DNA from: Pseudomonas sp. MMS21 TM103
GTDB taxonomy: Bacteria > Pseudomonadota > Gammaproteobacteria > Pseudomonadales > Pseudomonadaceae
Assembly: GCF_022132145.1 (NCBI RefSeq)
Contig: NZ_JAJISP010000009.1
Location: 1 to 64,000 of the forward strand
DNA length: 64,000 nucleotides
Direction: 5' to 3'
Made by a program: the position numbers and the translations under genes. The notes beneath the pieces were generated by a model. It was not told where the DNA came from. It was given only the letters and a program-made list of their open reading frames with translations, and ran no database searches. Shown piece after piece: positions 26,068-34,170 of the stretch; the stretch's first letter is position 1, and each line of letters begins with the position of its first letter.

Positions 26068-27009
26068 TTAGCGCTGGATTTCGCGATTGCTGTCCAGGGT
26101 GTAGGGCAGGTCAAGCAGTCTGAGTGGCAGGCCGAGCGGTGCACCGAGGTGAATGCGTCCGTCGCTGATCGCATCCTCCAGCAATACGGCGAGCAGCTCG
26201 AAGCCAGTGTCGCTTTGTGCCGCCAGCACCACTTCACCGACACTACCGTTGCGCCCGGGAGAAAATAGTTCGAGTGCCGGCGCGGGTAGTTGCTCGCCGT
26301 CCACGGCCAGGCGATACAGGCGGCGCTTGAGCTTGCCGAGGTACTGCATGCGCGCGACGATTTCCTGACCGGTGTAGCAGCCTTTCTTGAAGCTGACGCC
26401 ACCCAATGCCTGCAGGTTGAGCATTTGCGGGATGAACAGCTCGCGAGTGGGGCCCTGCACCTGGCCGATACCGGCGCGCACCTGGGCCAGAAGCCATTGA
26501 TTCAGGGGGGCGTGCGCCAGCTGCGCGGCCAGATGAGCGTGCAGATTCTCGGCTTGGTTGGCTGGCGCCCAGAGTTCGGCGCGGCCGTCGCTCAGGCGCA
26601 GTGCCAGCAGGTCGTTGGTCCGCGCCACGCTGTCGGCGTGGCGTGGCAGGTCGAGGCCGAGGCTGGTCAGCGCGGCGTCGCCGTCATGCAGGCCGAAACG
26701 TACCCAGTCGGCGCTTTCGTCGATCAGCTTGGATTTGCTGAAGGCCGCGTATTTCTGCAAGTCGAGCAGTTGCGGCTCGACCAGTTCACTGGCCATCGCC
26801 AGAAGGAAGCCGTCGGCCACGCTGACAATCCGGAAGCTCGACAGCATGCGACCTTTCGGGGTGCAGCGAGCACCGAGGCTGGAGCTGACATCGCTCAGGT
26901 AATTGAGGTTGCAGGTCAGTTGGCCCTGGAGGAATTTGCTCGCATCAGGACCGCGAACGGCAAGGACGCCTTCGTGGCTGAGGGTGGAGAAAAACGCGGA
27001 ATCGGCCAT
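26068..27009 (-). CDS. ygfZ: Folate-binding Fe-S cluster assembly/repair protein YgfZ
   Basis: GcvT-like folate-binding protein, 313 residues, that supports Fe-S enzymes such as MiaB. The signature KGCYTGQEIVARMQYLGKLKRRL near residues 208-230 carries the conserved cysteine. N terminus AFFSTLSHEGVLAVRGPDASKFLQGQ fits the family. Start ATG 27009 is chosen by homology; upstream in-frame codons (to 27072) cannot be excluded. Divergent from sdhE, another gene of respiratory enzyme maturation, a pairing seen in many gammaproteobacteria. Confidence 0.92.
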   Translation of the reverse strand: MADSAFFSTLSHEGVLAVRGPDASKFLQGQLTCNLNYLSDVSSSLGARCTPKGRMLSSFRIVSVADGFLLAMASELVEPQLLDLQKYAAFSKSKLIDESADWVRFGLHDGDAALTSLGLDLPRHADSVARTNDLLALRLSDGRAELWAPANQAENLHAHLAAQLAHAPLNQWLLAQVRAGIGQVQGPTRELFIPQMLNLQALGGVSFKKGCYTGQEIVARMQYLGKLKRRLYRLAVDGEQLPAPALELFSPGRNGSVGEVVLAAQSDTGFELLAVLLEDAISDGRIHLGAPLGLPLRLLDLPYTLDSNREIQR

Positions 27010-27210
27010 AGGGATAAACAATCGCTGGATGAAAGTTAGGGGCGTCATCATAAAAGCAGCCACAAGCCTCAAGCTACAGGCTTTGCGTAAAAGCCAGGAA
27101 AAAGCTTGAGCGCTGAGCGCAACGAACCATCCGCGAGTGGCTTGCAGCGTGTAGCCGACTGTTATACTGCGCCGCTTTCTTCCCGCCAGGCTCTATCAAG
27201 GAACCGCCCC

Positions 27211-27465
27211 ATGGTCGATTCGACAGAACTCAATCGCCTTTACTGGCACAGCCGCCGCGGCATGCTGGAACTGGATGTACTGCTGGTGCCATTCGTCAAG
27301 GAGGTGTATCCAACCCTCGATGCCGAAGATCGCGAGCGTTACCGCAAGCTGCTCGAGTGTGAAGATCAGGATATGTTTGGTTGGTTCATGCAGCGGGCCG
27401 AGCCCGAAGATGCCGACCTGCAGCGCATGGTTCGCATGATCCTGGACCGTGTCCAGCCCAAGTGA
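27211..27465 (+). CDS. sdhE: FAD assembly factor SdhE
   Basis: Small (84-residue) protein that promotes covalent flavinylation of succinate dehydrogenase. It contains the diagnostic RGMLELD motif near residues 17-23 and the five-helix pattern YPTLDAEDRERYRKLLECEDQDMFGWFM. ATG 27211 follows AAGGAACC. Its end overlaps the next gene's start by 17 bases. Confidence 0.94.
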   Translation: MVDSTELNRLYWHSRRGMLELDVLLVPFVKEVYPTLDAEDRERYRKLLECEDQDMFGWFMQRAEPEDADLQRMVRMILDRVQPK

Positions 27466-27901
27466 CAGCTTCGAGTGCCGCTGGCAGCCGTCGCGGCGCT
27501 TGCTGCTGCTCTACGGGCTGGTTCAGGCGCTAGCACTGCTCAGTTTGTCGCTGGTCGAGATGCCGCTGTGGGGGTTATTGCTGGGTGTCGCCCTGTGTCT
27601 GGGGCATGCCGCTTGGGTATTGCCGCGGTTTATCCTGCTGAGTGCACCGCAGGCGTTCAGCCAGCTGCGTTGCACGGCAGATGGTTGGCAGTTGTGGAGT
27701 ACTGCTGGCGGCTGGCAGGACATCCAGTTGCGACCCGACAGTCTGGCGTTACCGCTGGTCGTGGTGCTGCGCTTTCGCCTGGCGGGCGAGCGCCGGGTGC
27801 GCGGCCTGTGCATCCCGCATGATGCCATGCCGCGGGATATGCACAGGCGCTTGCGGGTGCGCCTGAAATTCAGTCGCCGTAGGTGGGTGGCTGCAGAATA
27901 G
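27449..27901 (+). CDS. ygfX: YgfX-family (CptA-like) inner membrane protein
   Basis: The 150-residue protein has two closely spaced transmembrane helices (LLLLYGLVQALALLSLSLVE and WGLLLGVALCLGHAAWVL) and a cytosolic C-terminal domain rich in Arg. Location directly after sdhE with a 17-base overlap matches the sdhE-ygfX pair; in E. coli YgfX was reported as a membrane toxin (CptA) acting on cytoskeletal proteins, with SdhE (CptB) as antagonist. Starts at GTG 27449. The last 32 bases overlap convergently with nadB. Confidence 0.8.
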   Translation: MSSPSDSFECRWQPSRRLLLLYGLVQALALLSLSLVEMPLWGLLLGVALCLGHAAWVLPRFILLSAPQAFSQLRCTADGWQLWSTAGGWQDIQLRPDSLALPLVVVLRFRLAGERRVRGLCIPHDAMPRDMHRRLRVRLKFSRRRWVAAE

Positions 27902-29486
27902 TGTCTTTGGCCTCGGGCAACTGTTGCGGGTAGTCCAGGGTGTAGTGCAGGCCACGGCTTTCCTTGCGTTGCATGGCCGAGCGGATCATCAGTTCCGCCA
28001 CCTGCGCCAGGTTTCTGAGTTCGATCAGGTCGCGGCTGACCTTGTAATTACTGTAGAACTCGTCGATCTCATCAAGTAGCAGGCGCACCCGGTGTTCGGC
28101 GCGTTGCAGGCGCTTGTTGGTGCGCACGATGCCGACGTAGTCCCACATGAAGCGCCGCAGTTCGTCCCAGTTGTGCGCAATGATCACGTCTTCATCCGAG
28201 TCGGTCACCTGGCTGGCATCCCAGGTCGGCAGGTTGCTCGGTGCACTCACCTCATCCAGCTTCTGCATGATGTCGGCCGCCGCCGAGCGGGCGTAGACGA
28301 AGCACTCCAACAACGAGTTGCTGGCCATGCGGTTGGCGCCGTGCAAACCGGTAAAACTGGTTTCACCAATGGCGTACAGGCCCGGTACATCGGTGTGTCC
28401 GCTCTGGTCGACGACTACGCCGCCGCAGGTGTAATGCGCCGCTGGCACTACCGGGATCGGCTCGCGGGTGATGTCGATGCCAAAGTCGAGGCAGCGCTCA
28501 TAGACGGTGGGGAAGTGCATTTTGATGAAGTCGGCCGGCTTGTGGCTGATATCCAGGTAGACGCAATCCACGCCGAGGCGCTTCATCTCGTGGTCGATGG
28601 CGCGGGCCACGATGTCGCGCGGCGCCAGTTCGGCGCGGGCATCGAAGCGCTGCATGAAGCGCTGGCCATTGGGCAGTTTGAGCAGCGCGCCTTCGCCGCG
28701 CAGGGCTTCGGTGACCAGAAAGCTTTTAGCCTGCGGGTGATAGAGGCAGGTCGGGTGGAACTGGTTGAACTCCAGGTTGCCGACCCTGCAACCGGCACGC
28801 CAGGCCATGGCGATGCCGTCGCCGCAGGCGCCATCCGGGTTGCTGGTGTACAGATACACCTTGGCCGCGCCGCCAGTGGCGAGGATGACGAAGCGTGCGC
28901 CATAGGTGTCAACCTCGCCGCTGGCACGGTTGAGCACATAGGCGCCCAGGCAGCGTTCGCCGGCCAGGTCGAGTTTGCGCGTGGTTATCAGGTCAACCGC
29001 CACGCGCTGCTCGAGCATTTCGATGTTGGCCCGCAGCTTGGCCTGCTCGAGCAGGGTCTTGAAGATCGCCGCACCGGTTGCGTCGGCGGCGTGGATGATG
29101 CGTCGATGGCTGTGACCGCCTTCGCGGGTCAGGTGAAACTCGAAGCCGCCATCTTCGCGGGCGGTCTGATCGTCGCGGGTGAAGGGCACGCCCTGATCGA
29201 TCAGCCATTGAATTGCTTCGCGACTATGCTCCACGGTGAAGCGCACCGCGTCTTCGCGACACAGGCCAGCACCGGCATTGAGGGTGTCGTCGACATGTGA
29301 CTCTACGGTATCCATGTCATCCAGCACCGCGGCCACACCACCTTGGGCCCAGTAAGTCGAGCCATTGGCCAGATTGCCCTTGCTCAGAACGGCAATGCGC
29401 AGGTGTTCGGGCAGCGTCAACGCCAGGGTCAGGCCGGCGGCCCCGCTGCCGATGACCAGAACGTCGTGTTGGTAGTGTTGGCTCAT
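27870..29486 (-). CDS. nadB: L-aspartate oxidase
   Basis: First enzyme of de novo NAD synthesis: oxidises L-aspartate to iminoaspartate with FAD. The 538-residue flavoprotein begins with the dinucleotide motif DVLVIGSGAAGLTLAL, has GSTYWAQGGVAAV, HRRIIHAADATG, the FHPTCLYHP active-site loop and the family signature HYTCGGVVVD, and GLHGANRMASNSLLECFV. ATG 29486 follows GGAAT. It diverges from algU, as in P. aeruginosa, and its 3' end overlaps ygfX antisense. Confidence 0.96.
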   Translation of the reverse strand: MSQHYQHDVLVIGSGAAGLTLALTLPEHLRIAVLSKGNLANGSTYWAQGGVAAVLDDMDTVESHVDDTLNAGAGLCREDAVRFTVEHSREAIQWLIDQGVPFTRDDQTAREDGGFEFHLTREGGHSHRRIIHAADATGAAIFKTLLEQAKLRANIEMLEQRVAVDLITTRKLDLAGERCLGAYVLNRASGEVDTYGARFVILATGGAAKVYLYTSNPDGACGDGIAMAWRAGCRVGNLEFNQFHPTCLYHPQAKSFLVTEALRGEGALLKLPNGQRFMQRFDARAELAPRDIVARAIDHEMKRLGVDCVYLDISHKPADFIKMHFPTVYERCLDFGIDITREPIPVVPAAHYTCGGVVVDQSGHTDVPGLYAIGETSFTGLHGANRMASNSLLECFVYARSAAADIMQKLDEVSAPSNLPTWDASQVTDSDEDVIIAHNWDELRRFMWDYVGIVRTNKRLQRAEHRVRLLLDEIDEFYSNYKVSRDLIELRNLAQVAELMIRSAMQRKESRGLHYTLDYPQQLPEAKDTILQPPTYGD

Positions 29487-29572
29487 GTCGTGATTCCGCA
29501 AGTAAGCGGCCCCTAGTATATAGAGGGGGGGGGCGGCACAATAGCCGGCTTATGACCTACAGTGGCGCTGGG

Positions 29573-29600
29573 GAACTTTCTTAGTCTTTCAGGTTCCATA
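29573..29600 (+). promoter_or_regulatory. Candidate distal AlgU-dependent promoter of algU
   Basis: GAACTT (29573-29578), 16 bases, then TCCATA (29595-29600). The -35 is a perfect match to the AlgU/sigma-E type consensus; the -10 is a weaker match to TCTGA. The P. aeruginosa algU operon has more than one AlgU-dependent promoter, which fits. Confidence 0.45.
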
Positions 29601-29778
29601 AAAGGTCGCCCGCAGAGGACAGCGCTTATTTGACGGGGTGCGTTGAAGGCTTTCAAAGGCTTTCATTCGTCGGCAGATGAGCGGTCTAAGATTATTTGCG
29701 CAGCAGGGCTTTCAGGCCGTTGCTGCGTCACTCCGTGCAGGACATAAAGCGTTCTGCAGGAAGCTTGTTTGGGGGGGA

Positions 29779-29806
29779 GAACTTTTGCGCAACGTCCAGG
29801 TCTATC
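29779..29806 (+). promoter_or_regulatory. Candidate proximal AlgU-dependent promoter of algU
   Basis: GAACTT (29779-29784), 16 bases, then TCTATC (29801-29806), 59 bases before the algU start. Both boxes fit extracytoplasmic sigma factor AlgU, implying autoregulation of the operon. Confidence 0.65.
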
Positions 29807-29864
29807 TTGGCAAGTCGATTGATTGGATGGCGCTGCACTCCTTCGGACTCAATGAGGAGTGTTG

Positions 29865-30446
29865 ATGCTAGCTCAGGAAGAAGATCAGCAGCTGGTCGAG
29901 CGCGTGCAGCGTGGTGATAAGCGTGCATTCGATTTGTTGGTGTTGAAGTACCAGCACAAGATTCTTGGGTTGATCGTGCGTTTCGTGCATGACACTCATG
30001 AAGCGCAAGACGTGGCGCAGGAAGCCTTCGTCAAGGCTTATCGGGCGTTGGGGAATTTTCGCGGTGACAGTGCGTTCTATACGTGGCTGTACCGCATTGC
30101 CATTAATACGGCGAAGAATCATCTGGTGTCGCGCGGTCGGCGGCCACCAGAGAGCGATGTCAGTGCTGAGGATGCGGAATTCTATGATGGCGATCACGCT
30201 CTCAAGGATATCGAGTCGCCTGAGCGCGCGTTGCTGCGGGATGAAATCGAAGCCACCGTGCACCGGGCCATCCAGCAATTGCCAGAAGATTTGCGCACCG
30301 CCCTAACCTTGCGCGAATTTGATGGTCTCAGTTATGAGGACATTGCGAGCGTCATGCAGTGTCCTGTCGGTACTGTGCGGTCGCGAATTTTTCGGGCTCG
30401 TGAGGCCGTAGACAAATCCTTGCAACCACTGTTGCAGGAAAGTTAA
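29865..30446 (+). CDS. algU: RNA polymerase sigma factor AlgU (sigma-22/RpoE)
   Basis: Extracytoplasmic-function sigma factor of 193 residues controlling envelope stress and alginate genes. Region 2 (DLLVLKYQHKILGLIVRFVHD, then AFYTWLYRIAINTAKNHL) and region 4 (LREFDGLSYEDIASVMQCPVGTVRSRIFRAREAV) are intact. Of the clustered starts GTG 29859, TTG 29862 and ATG 29865, the ATG gives the length and N terminus (MLAQEEDQQLVERVQ) of P. aeruginosa AlgU, with AGGAG in front. First gene of algU-mucABCD. Confidence 0.97.
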   Translation: MLAQEEDQQLVERVQRGDKRAFDLLVLKYQHKILGLIVRFVHDTHEAQDVAQEAFVKAYRALGNFRGDSAFYTWLYRIAINTAKNHLVSRGRRPPESDVSAEDAEFYDGDHALKDIESPERALLRDEIEATVHRAIQQLPEDLRTALTLREFDGLSYEDIASVMQCPVGTVRSRIFRAREAVDKSLQPLLQES

Positions 30447-30476
30447 GACAGCGGCGACAGCCAAGAGAGGAACGCC

Positions 30477-31070
30477 ATGAGTCGTGAAGCCCTGCAGGAA
30501 TCGCTGTCCGCGATGATGGATAACGAAGCGGACGAAATGGAACTGCGGCGGGTGCTCGGTGCGAGCGACGATACCGCGCTGCGTGCGACCTGGTCGCGTT
30601 ATCAGATCGCTCGTGCGGTGATGCATAAGGAGCTGCTTGAGCCGCGTCTGGATATTGCAGCTGCAGTTTCTGCGGCGCTGGCCGACGAAGACTTGCCGGT
30701 GCAGAGCAAGCCCCTCGTTCGTGGCCCGTGGCGTTCAGTTGGTCGTTTTGCCGTCGCCGCCTCAGTTACGGTCGCCGTGCTGGCGGGTGTGCGCTTGTAC
30801 AATCAGGACGACGTTGCCAGTACGCAATTGGCGCAGCAAACCGCACAACCGGCCTTGAGCGCTCCCCAAGTGCAGGGTCCAGCCATGCTGGCGGGCTTCA
30901 GTACTGCGGGTGAGCAGCAAGGTGTGGCTGAAACTGCCAGTGAGGCCGCGCCCGGCTGGCATGAGCAGCGTCTGCCGGCTTATTTGCGCCAGCATGCTCA
31001 GCAAGCTGCCATGAATGCCCAAGAAAGCGCGCTGCCATATGCTCGTGCGGCAAGCCTGGAAGGTCGCTAA
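30477..31070 (+). CDS. mucA: Anti-sigma factor MucA
   Basis: Single-pass inner-membrane protein of 197 residues that sequesters AlgU. The cytosolic RseA-like domain (1-80: LQESLSAMMDNEADEMELRRVL), one transmembrane helix (about 85-105: VGRFAVAASVTVAVLAGVRL) and a periplasmic tail (MucB-binding and protease-cut) are all present with no premature stop, so this strain should be wild-type for MucA rather than a mucoid mutant. Confidence 0.95.
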   Translation: MSREALQESLSAMMDNEADEMELRRVLGASDDTALRATWSRYQIARAVMHKELLEPRLDIAAAVSAALADEDLPVQSKPLVRGPWRSVGRFAVAASVTVAVLAGVRLYNQDDVASTQLAQQTAQPALSAPQVQGPAMLAGFSTAGEQQGVAETASEAAPGWHEQRLPAYLRQHAQQAAMNAQESALPYARAASLEGR

Positions 31071-31078
31071 GGAGGCGC

Positions 31079-32032
31079 ATGCGCTTTATTTCCATCATCT
31101 CTTTGTTGGTCGGTAGTTGGCTGGCGTTACCTGCCGCTGCTACCGAGGCGCAAGATTGGCTGGAGCGATTGGCCGATGCGGGCCAAAGTCAAAGCTTTCA
31201 GGGCACATTCGTTTATGAGCGTAACGGCAGCTTCTCTACCCACCGTATCTGGCATCGGGTGGATGAGGCGGGCGTGGTGCGCGAGCGATTATTGCAGTTG
31301 GATGGGCCGGAGCAGGAAGTGCTGCATGTCGATGGCCGAACGCAATGCGTCAGCGGTACCTTGGTCGACGAGGTTGGCGACTATCAGGCGTGGACGGCGC
31401 ACGACCTGAGTAGCCAGCGACTGCTTGAGTCTTATGATCTGCGAGTCATCGGCGAGTCCCGCGTGGCGGGGCGTGCGGCTGTGGTGCTGGCGCTGTCGCC
31501 GCGCGACCAGCATCGCTATGGCGTTGAGCTGCACCTGGATCAGGAAAGCGCTCTGCCGCTGAAGTCCCTGTTACTGAATGACAAGGGGCAGCTGCTCGAA
31601 CGCTTTCAGTTCACCCAACTCGATCTTGGCGTGCCTCCTACTGACCAGGAACTGCAATCTGGAGCGGATTGTCGGCCGGTAACTGCCAGCAAGGCTGCGG
31701 CTGAGGTTGTCGAGGCCTGGCGATCCGACTGGTTGCCCCCTGGTTTCACCTTGAGTCGGGTGGCCGAACGTCGCAGTCCAGTTTCCAATGAGCAAGTCAC
31801 CAGTCTGGTTTATTTCGATGGGTTGGCACGTTTTTCGGTGTTTGTTGAGCCCTTGCATGGCGTCATGGCCGAAGATGCGCGCAGTCAGCTTGGCCCGACT
31901 GCGGCGGTTTCGCGGCGTCTGGCGACCGCTGATGGCGATGTGATGGTGACGGTGGTTGGTGAAATTCCGCTGGGCACGGCAGAGCGCGTCGCCTTGTCGA
32001 TGCGCGCCGTAGAAGGGCGGGCTATACAATGA
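31079..32032 (+). CDS. mucB: Periplasmic negative regulator MucB (RseB family)
   Basis: The 317-residue exported protein binds the periplasmic part of MucA and shields it from proteolysis, responding to lipid/lipoprotein signals. Signal peptide to PAAATEA near residue 23, then the lipoprotein-carrier-like domain (FQGTFVYERNGSFSTHRIWH) and the smaller C-terminal domain (LPPGFTLSRVAERRSPVSNEQVTSLVYFDGLARFSVFVEP region). GGAGG four bases before ATG 31079. Its TGA overlaps the next ATG. Confidence 0.94.
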   Translation: MRFISIISLLVGSWLALPAAATEAQDWLERLADAGQSQSFQGTFVYERNGSFSTHRIWHRVDEAGVVRERLLQLDGPEQEVLHVDGRTQCVSGTLVDEVGDYQAWTAHDLSSQRLLESYDLRVIGESRVAGRAAVVLALSPRDQHRYGVELHLDQESALPLKSLLLNDKGQLLERFQFTQLDLGVPPTDQELQSGADCRPVTASKAAAEVVEAWRSDWLPPGFTLSRVAERRSPVSNEQVTSLVYFDGLARFSVFVEPLHGVMAEDARSQLGPTAAVSRRLATADGDVMVTVVGEIPLGTAERVALSMRAVEGRAIQ

Positions 32033-32484
32033 TCGAAGAGCAGGGGCGAGTCGTGGCTGTCGAGCCAGGCGCTGTCTGGGTTGAGACTATGCGTAAAAGC
32101 ACCTGTTCCAGCTGCTCGGTGAGTGCAGGTTGCGGTCATGGCGTTCTGGAGAAGTTGGGCGCCAGTGGGCGTCGCGGCTATGTTCGTGCGCTCTGTGATC
32201 TGCAGTTGAGCGTGGGTGATGCGGTGGTGATTGGTGTGCGCGAAGAATTGCTGGTGCGCGGCTCGTTACTGGTTTATCTGCTGCCTTTGATCGGCTTGTT
32301 CAGCGCGGCATTACTGGCCGAGCAGTTGGCCTTGAGTGAGCCGCTGGTGATTCTCTCTGCTTTTTTCGGCTTGTTCATGGCATGGTCGGCGGTGCGTTGG
32401 CGCAGCGGTCGTACGGCCGATGATCCGGCCTTGCAGCCGGTTGTCGTGCGAGCCTTGCTCGCCGGATCTGCTGCAGCGGTTTGA
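32029..32484 (+). CDS. mucC: MucC, RseC-type membrane protein
   Basis: A 151-residue protein of the RseC/MucC family. The N-terminal cytosolic part has a cysteine cluster (KSTCSSCSVSAGCGHGVLEKLG), suggestive of metal or redox binding, followed by two transmembrane helices (LLVYLLPLIGLFSAALLAEQ and LVILSAFFGLFMAWSAV). It starts in an ATGA overlap with mucB. Its exact role in AlgU control is modest and unclear; homologues are tied to SoxR reduction. Confidence 0.92.
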   Translation: MIEEQGRVVAVEPGAVWVETMRKSTCSSCSVSAGCGHGVLEKLGASGRRGYVRALCDLQLSVGDAVVIGVREELLVRGSLLVYLLPLIGLFSAALLAEQLALSEPLVILSAFFGLFMAWSAVRWRSGRTADDPALQPVVVRALLAGSAAAV

Positions 32485-32519
32485 ACTTTATACTCGTTTT
32501 CGATCGGAGATTTATCTCG

Positions 32520-33947
32520 ATGCCTAGCCTGAAATCGTCTTTCTATTCTTTGGTCGCGTTACTGCTCTTGGGGCAGGCGGTGGTTGCCCAGGCAGACCTG
32601 CCGGACTTCACCGAGCTGGTCGAGGAGGCCGCGCCAGCGGTAGTCAATATCAGCACCCGACAGAAAATACCGGAGCAAGTGGCCGGTGCTGGCGAGTTGG
32701 TCATTCCCGATCTTGAAGGCCTGCCACCGATCTTTCGCGAATTTTTCGAGCGCAATTTCCCTCAGGTTCCGCGCACACCAAACGGTGGTCGCCAGCGAGA
32801 GGCGCAGTCGCTGGGTTCCGGCTTCATTATCTCCGCCGATGGCTACGTGCTGACCAACAATCATGTGGTCGCCGGGGCCGATGAAATCATCGTGCGTCTG
32901 CCGGATCGCAGTGAGTTGGAGGCCAAGCTGATTGGTGCCGATCCGCGTAGCGACGTGGCCCTGCTCAAAGTCGAAGGTAAGAACCTGCCGACGGTCAAGC
33001 TGGGCAAGTCCGAAGACCTCAAGGTCGGTGAATGGGTGCTGGCCATCGGCTCGCCCTTCGGCTTCGATCATTCGGTGACCGCTGGTATCGTCAGTGCCAA
33101 GGGCCGCAGCCTGCCGAACGAAAGCTATGTGCCGTTCATTCAGACCGATGTAGCGATCAATCCGGGTAACTCCGGCGGTCCGCTGTTCAACCTGGCGGGT
33201 GAGGTGGTGGGTATCAATTCGCAGATATTCACTCGTTCCGGTGGTTTCATGGGCTTGTCTTTCGCCATTCCGATGAGTGTTGCCCTGGATGTGGCTGAGC
33301 AGCTGAAGGCCGAGGGTAAGGTCAGTCGCGGCTGGTTGGGCGTGGTGATTCAGGAAGTGAACAAGGATCTCGCCGAGTCATTCGGCCTGGATAAGCCGGC
33401 GGGTGCGCTGGTTGCCCAGGTGCTGGAGGGTGGTCCGGCGGCCAAAGGCGGCTTGCTGGTAGGCGATGTGATTCTCAGCATCAATGACGCGCCGATCGTC
33501 ATGTCGGGAGATCTGCCGCACTTGGTCGGTCGCCTGAAGCCAGGCAGCAAGGCTGAGCTGGATGTGGTGCGTGACGGTGCGCGCAAGAAGCTCAAGTTGA
33601 CCATCGGCGCCTTGCCGGAAGACGGCGAGATCTTGGCCGGCACGGCTGGGCCTGGGGTAGAGCGCAGCAGCAATCGACTCGGGGTCAAGGTGGTCGAATT
33701 GACTGCCGAGCAGAAGAAAAGCCTCGACCTGCAAGGTGGCGTGGTGATCACCGAGGTTCTCGACGGTCCCGCCGCGCTGATCGGCTTGCGTCCGGGTGAT
33801 GTGATTACCCATTTGAATAATCAGGCCATCGACTCGGCGAAAACCTTTACCCGGGTGGCCCAGGAGCTGCCGAAGAATCGCTCTGTTTCCATGCGGGTGC
33901 TGCGCCAGGGGCGCGCCAGCTTCATCACCTTCAAGTTGGCGGAGTGA
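32520..33947 (+). CDS. mucD: Periplasmic serine protease MucD (DegP/HtrA family)
   Basis: Envelope quality-control protease/chaperone that restrains AlgU activation. The 475-residue precursor has a signal peptide (SLVALLLLGQAVVAQA), a trypsin-like domain with catalytic triad His115 (TNNHVV), Asp145 (RSDVALL) and Ser218 (GNSGGPL), and two PDZ domains (about 260-360 and 375-475). Start ATG 32520 has CGGAG upstream; a longer frame to 32481 lacks one. Last gene of the algU operon. Confidence 0.96.
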   Translation: MPSLKSSFYSLVALLLLGQAVVAQADLPDFTELVEEAAPAVVNISTRQKIPEQVAGAGELVIPDLEGLPPIFREFFERNFPQVPRTPNGGRQREAQSLGSGFIISADGYVLTNNHVVAGADEIIVRLPDRSELEAKLIGADPRSDVALLKVEGKNLPTVKLGKSEDLKVGEWVLAIGSPFGFDHSVTAGIVSAKGRSLPNESYVPFIQTDVAINPGNSGGPLFNLAGEVVGINSQIFTRSGGFMGLSFAIPMSVALDVAEQLKAEGKVSRGWLGVVIQEVNKDLAESFGLDKPAGALVAQVLEGGPAAKGGLLVGDVILSINDAPIVMSGDLPHLVGRLKPGSKAELDVVRDGARKKLKLTIGALPEDGEILAGTAGPGVERSSNRLGVKVVELTAEQKKSLDLQGGVVITEVLDGPAALIGLRPGDVITHLNNQAIDSAKTFTRVAQELPKNRSVSMRVLRQGRASFITFKLAE

Positions 33948-34036
33948 AGTCGGTGCGGGCTGCCGGATGACTCTGCGCTGCTGATACTGCATCCCGGGCT
34001 TGATCCCGAGTCGGGTGCGACCTGCATGGCCAAACC

Positions 34037-34062
34037 AGAAGGGCGATTCCGATCGCCCTTCT
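34037..34062 (+). terminator. Terminator between mucD and lepA
   Basis: Perfect 11-bp stem AGAAGGGCGAT / ATCGCCCTTCT with a TCCG loop, about 90 bases after the mucD stop, followed by a modest T-containing end (TCGTGTCT). It separates the algU-mucABCD and lepA transcripts. Confidence 0.75.
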
Positions 34063-34170
34063 TCGTGTCTGCCAATTGGCGCCTGGGCGTGACGGCTGCG
34101 GCGCCAATCGGGTACACTTCACGGCTATTTTCGGCGGGCTGTCGCCCGCGACCTTTTCGAGTGTTGTCCT

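Larger units (their letters stand above)
29487..29864. promoter_or_regulatory. nadB-algU divergent intergenic region
   Basis: A 378-base gap with a nine-G run (29525-29533) just upstream of nadB, a seven-G run (29771-29777), and two candidate AlgU promoters facing algU. No gene is supported; short open frames here have no ribosome sites or recognisable products. Confidence 0.7.

Noticed and set aside
30477..31070. Possible mucoid-type mutation in mucA
   Set aside because: The frame is intact over 197 codons with cytosolic, membrane and periplasmic parts all present.
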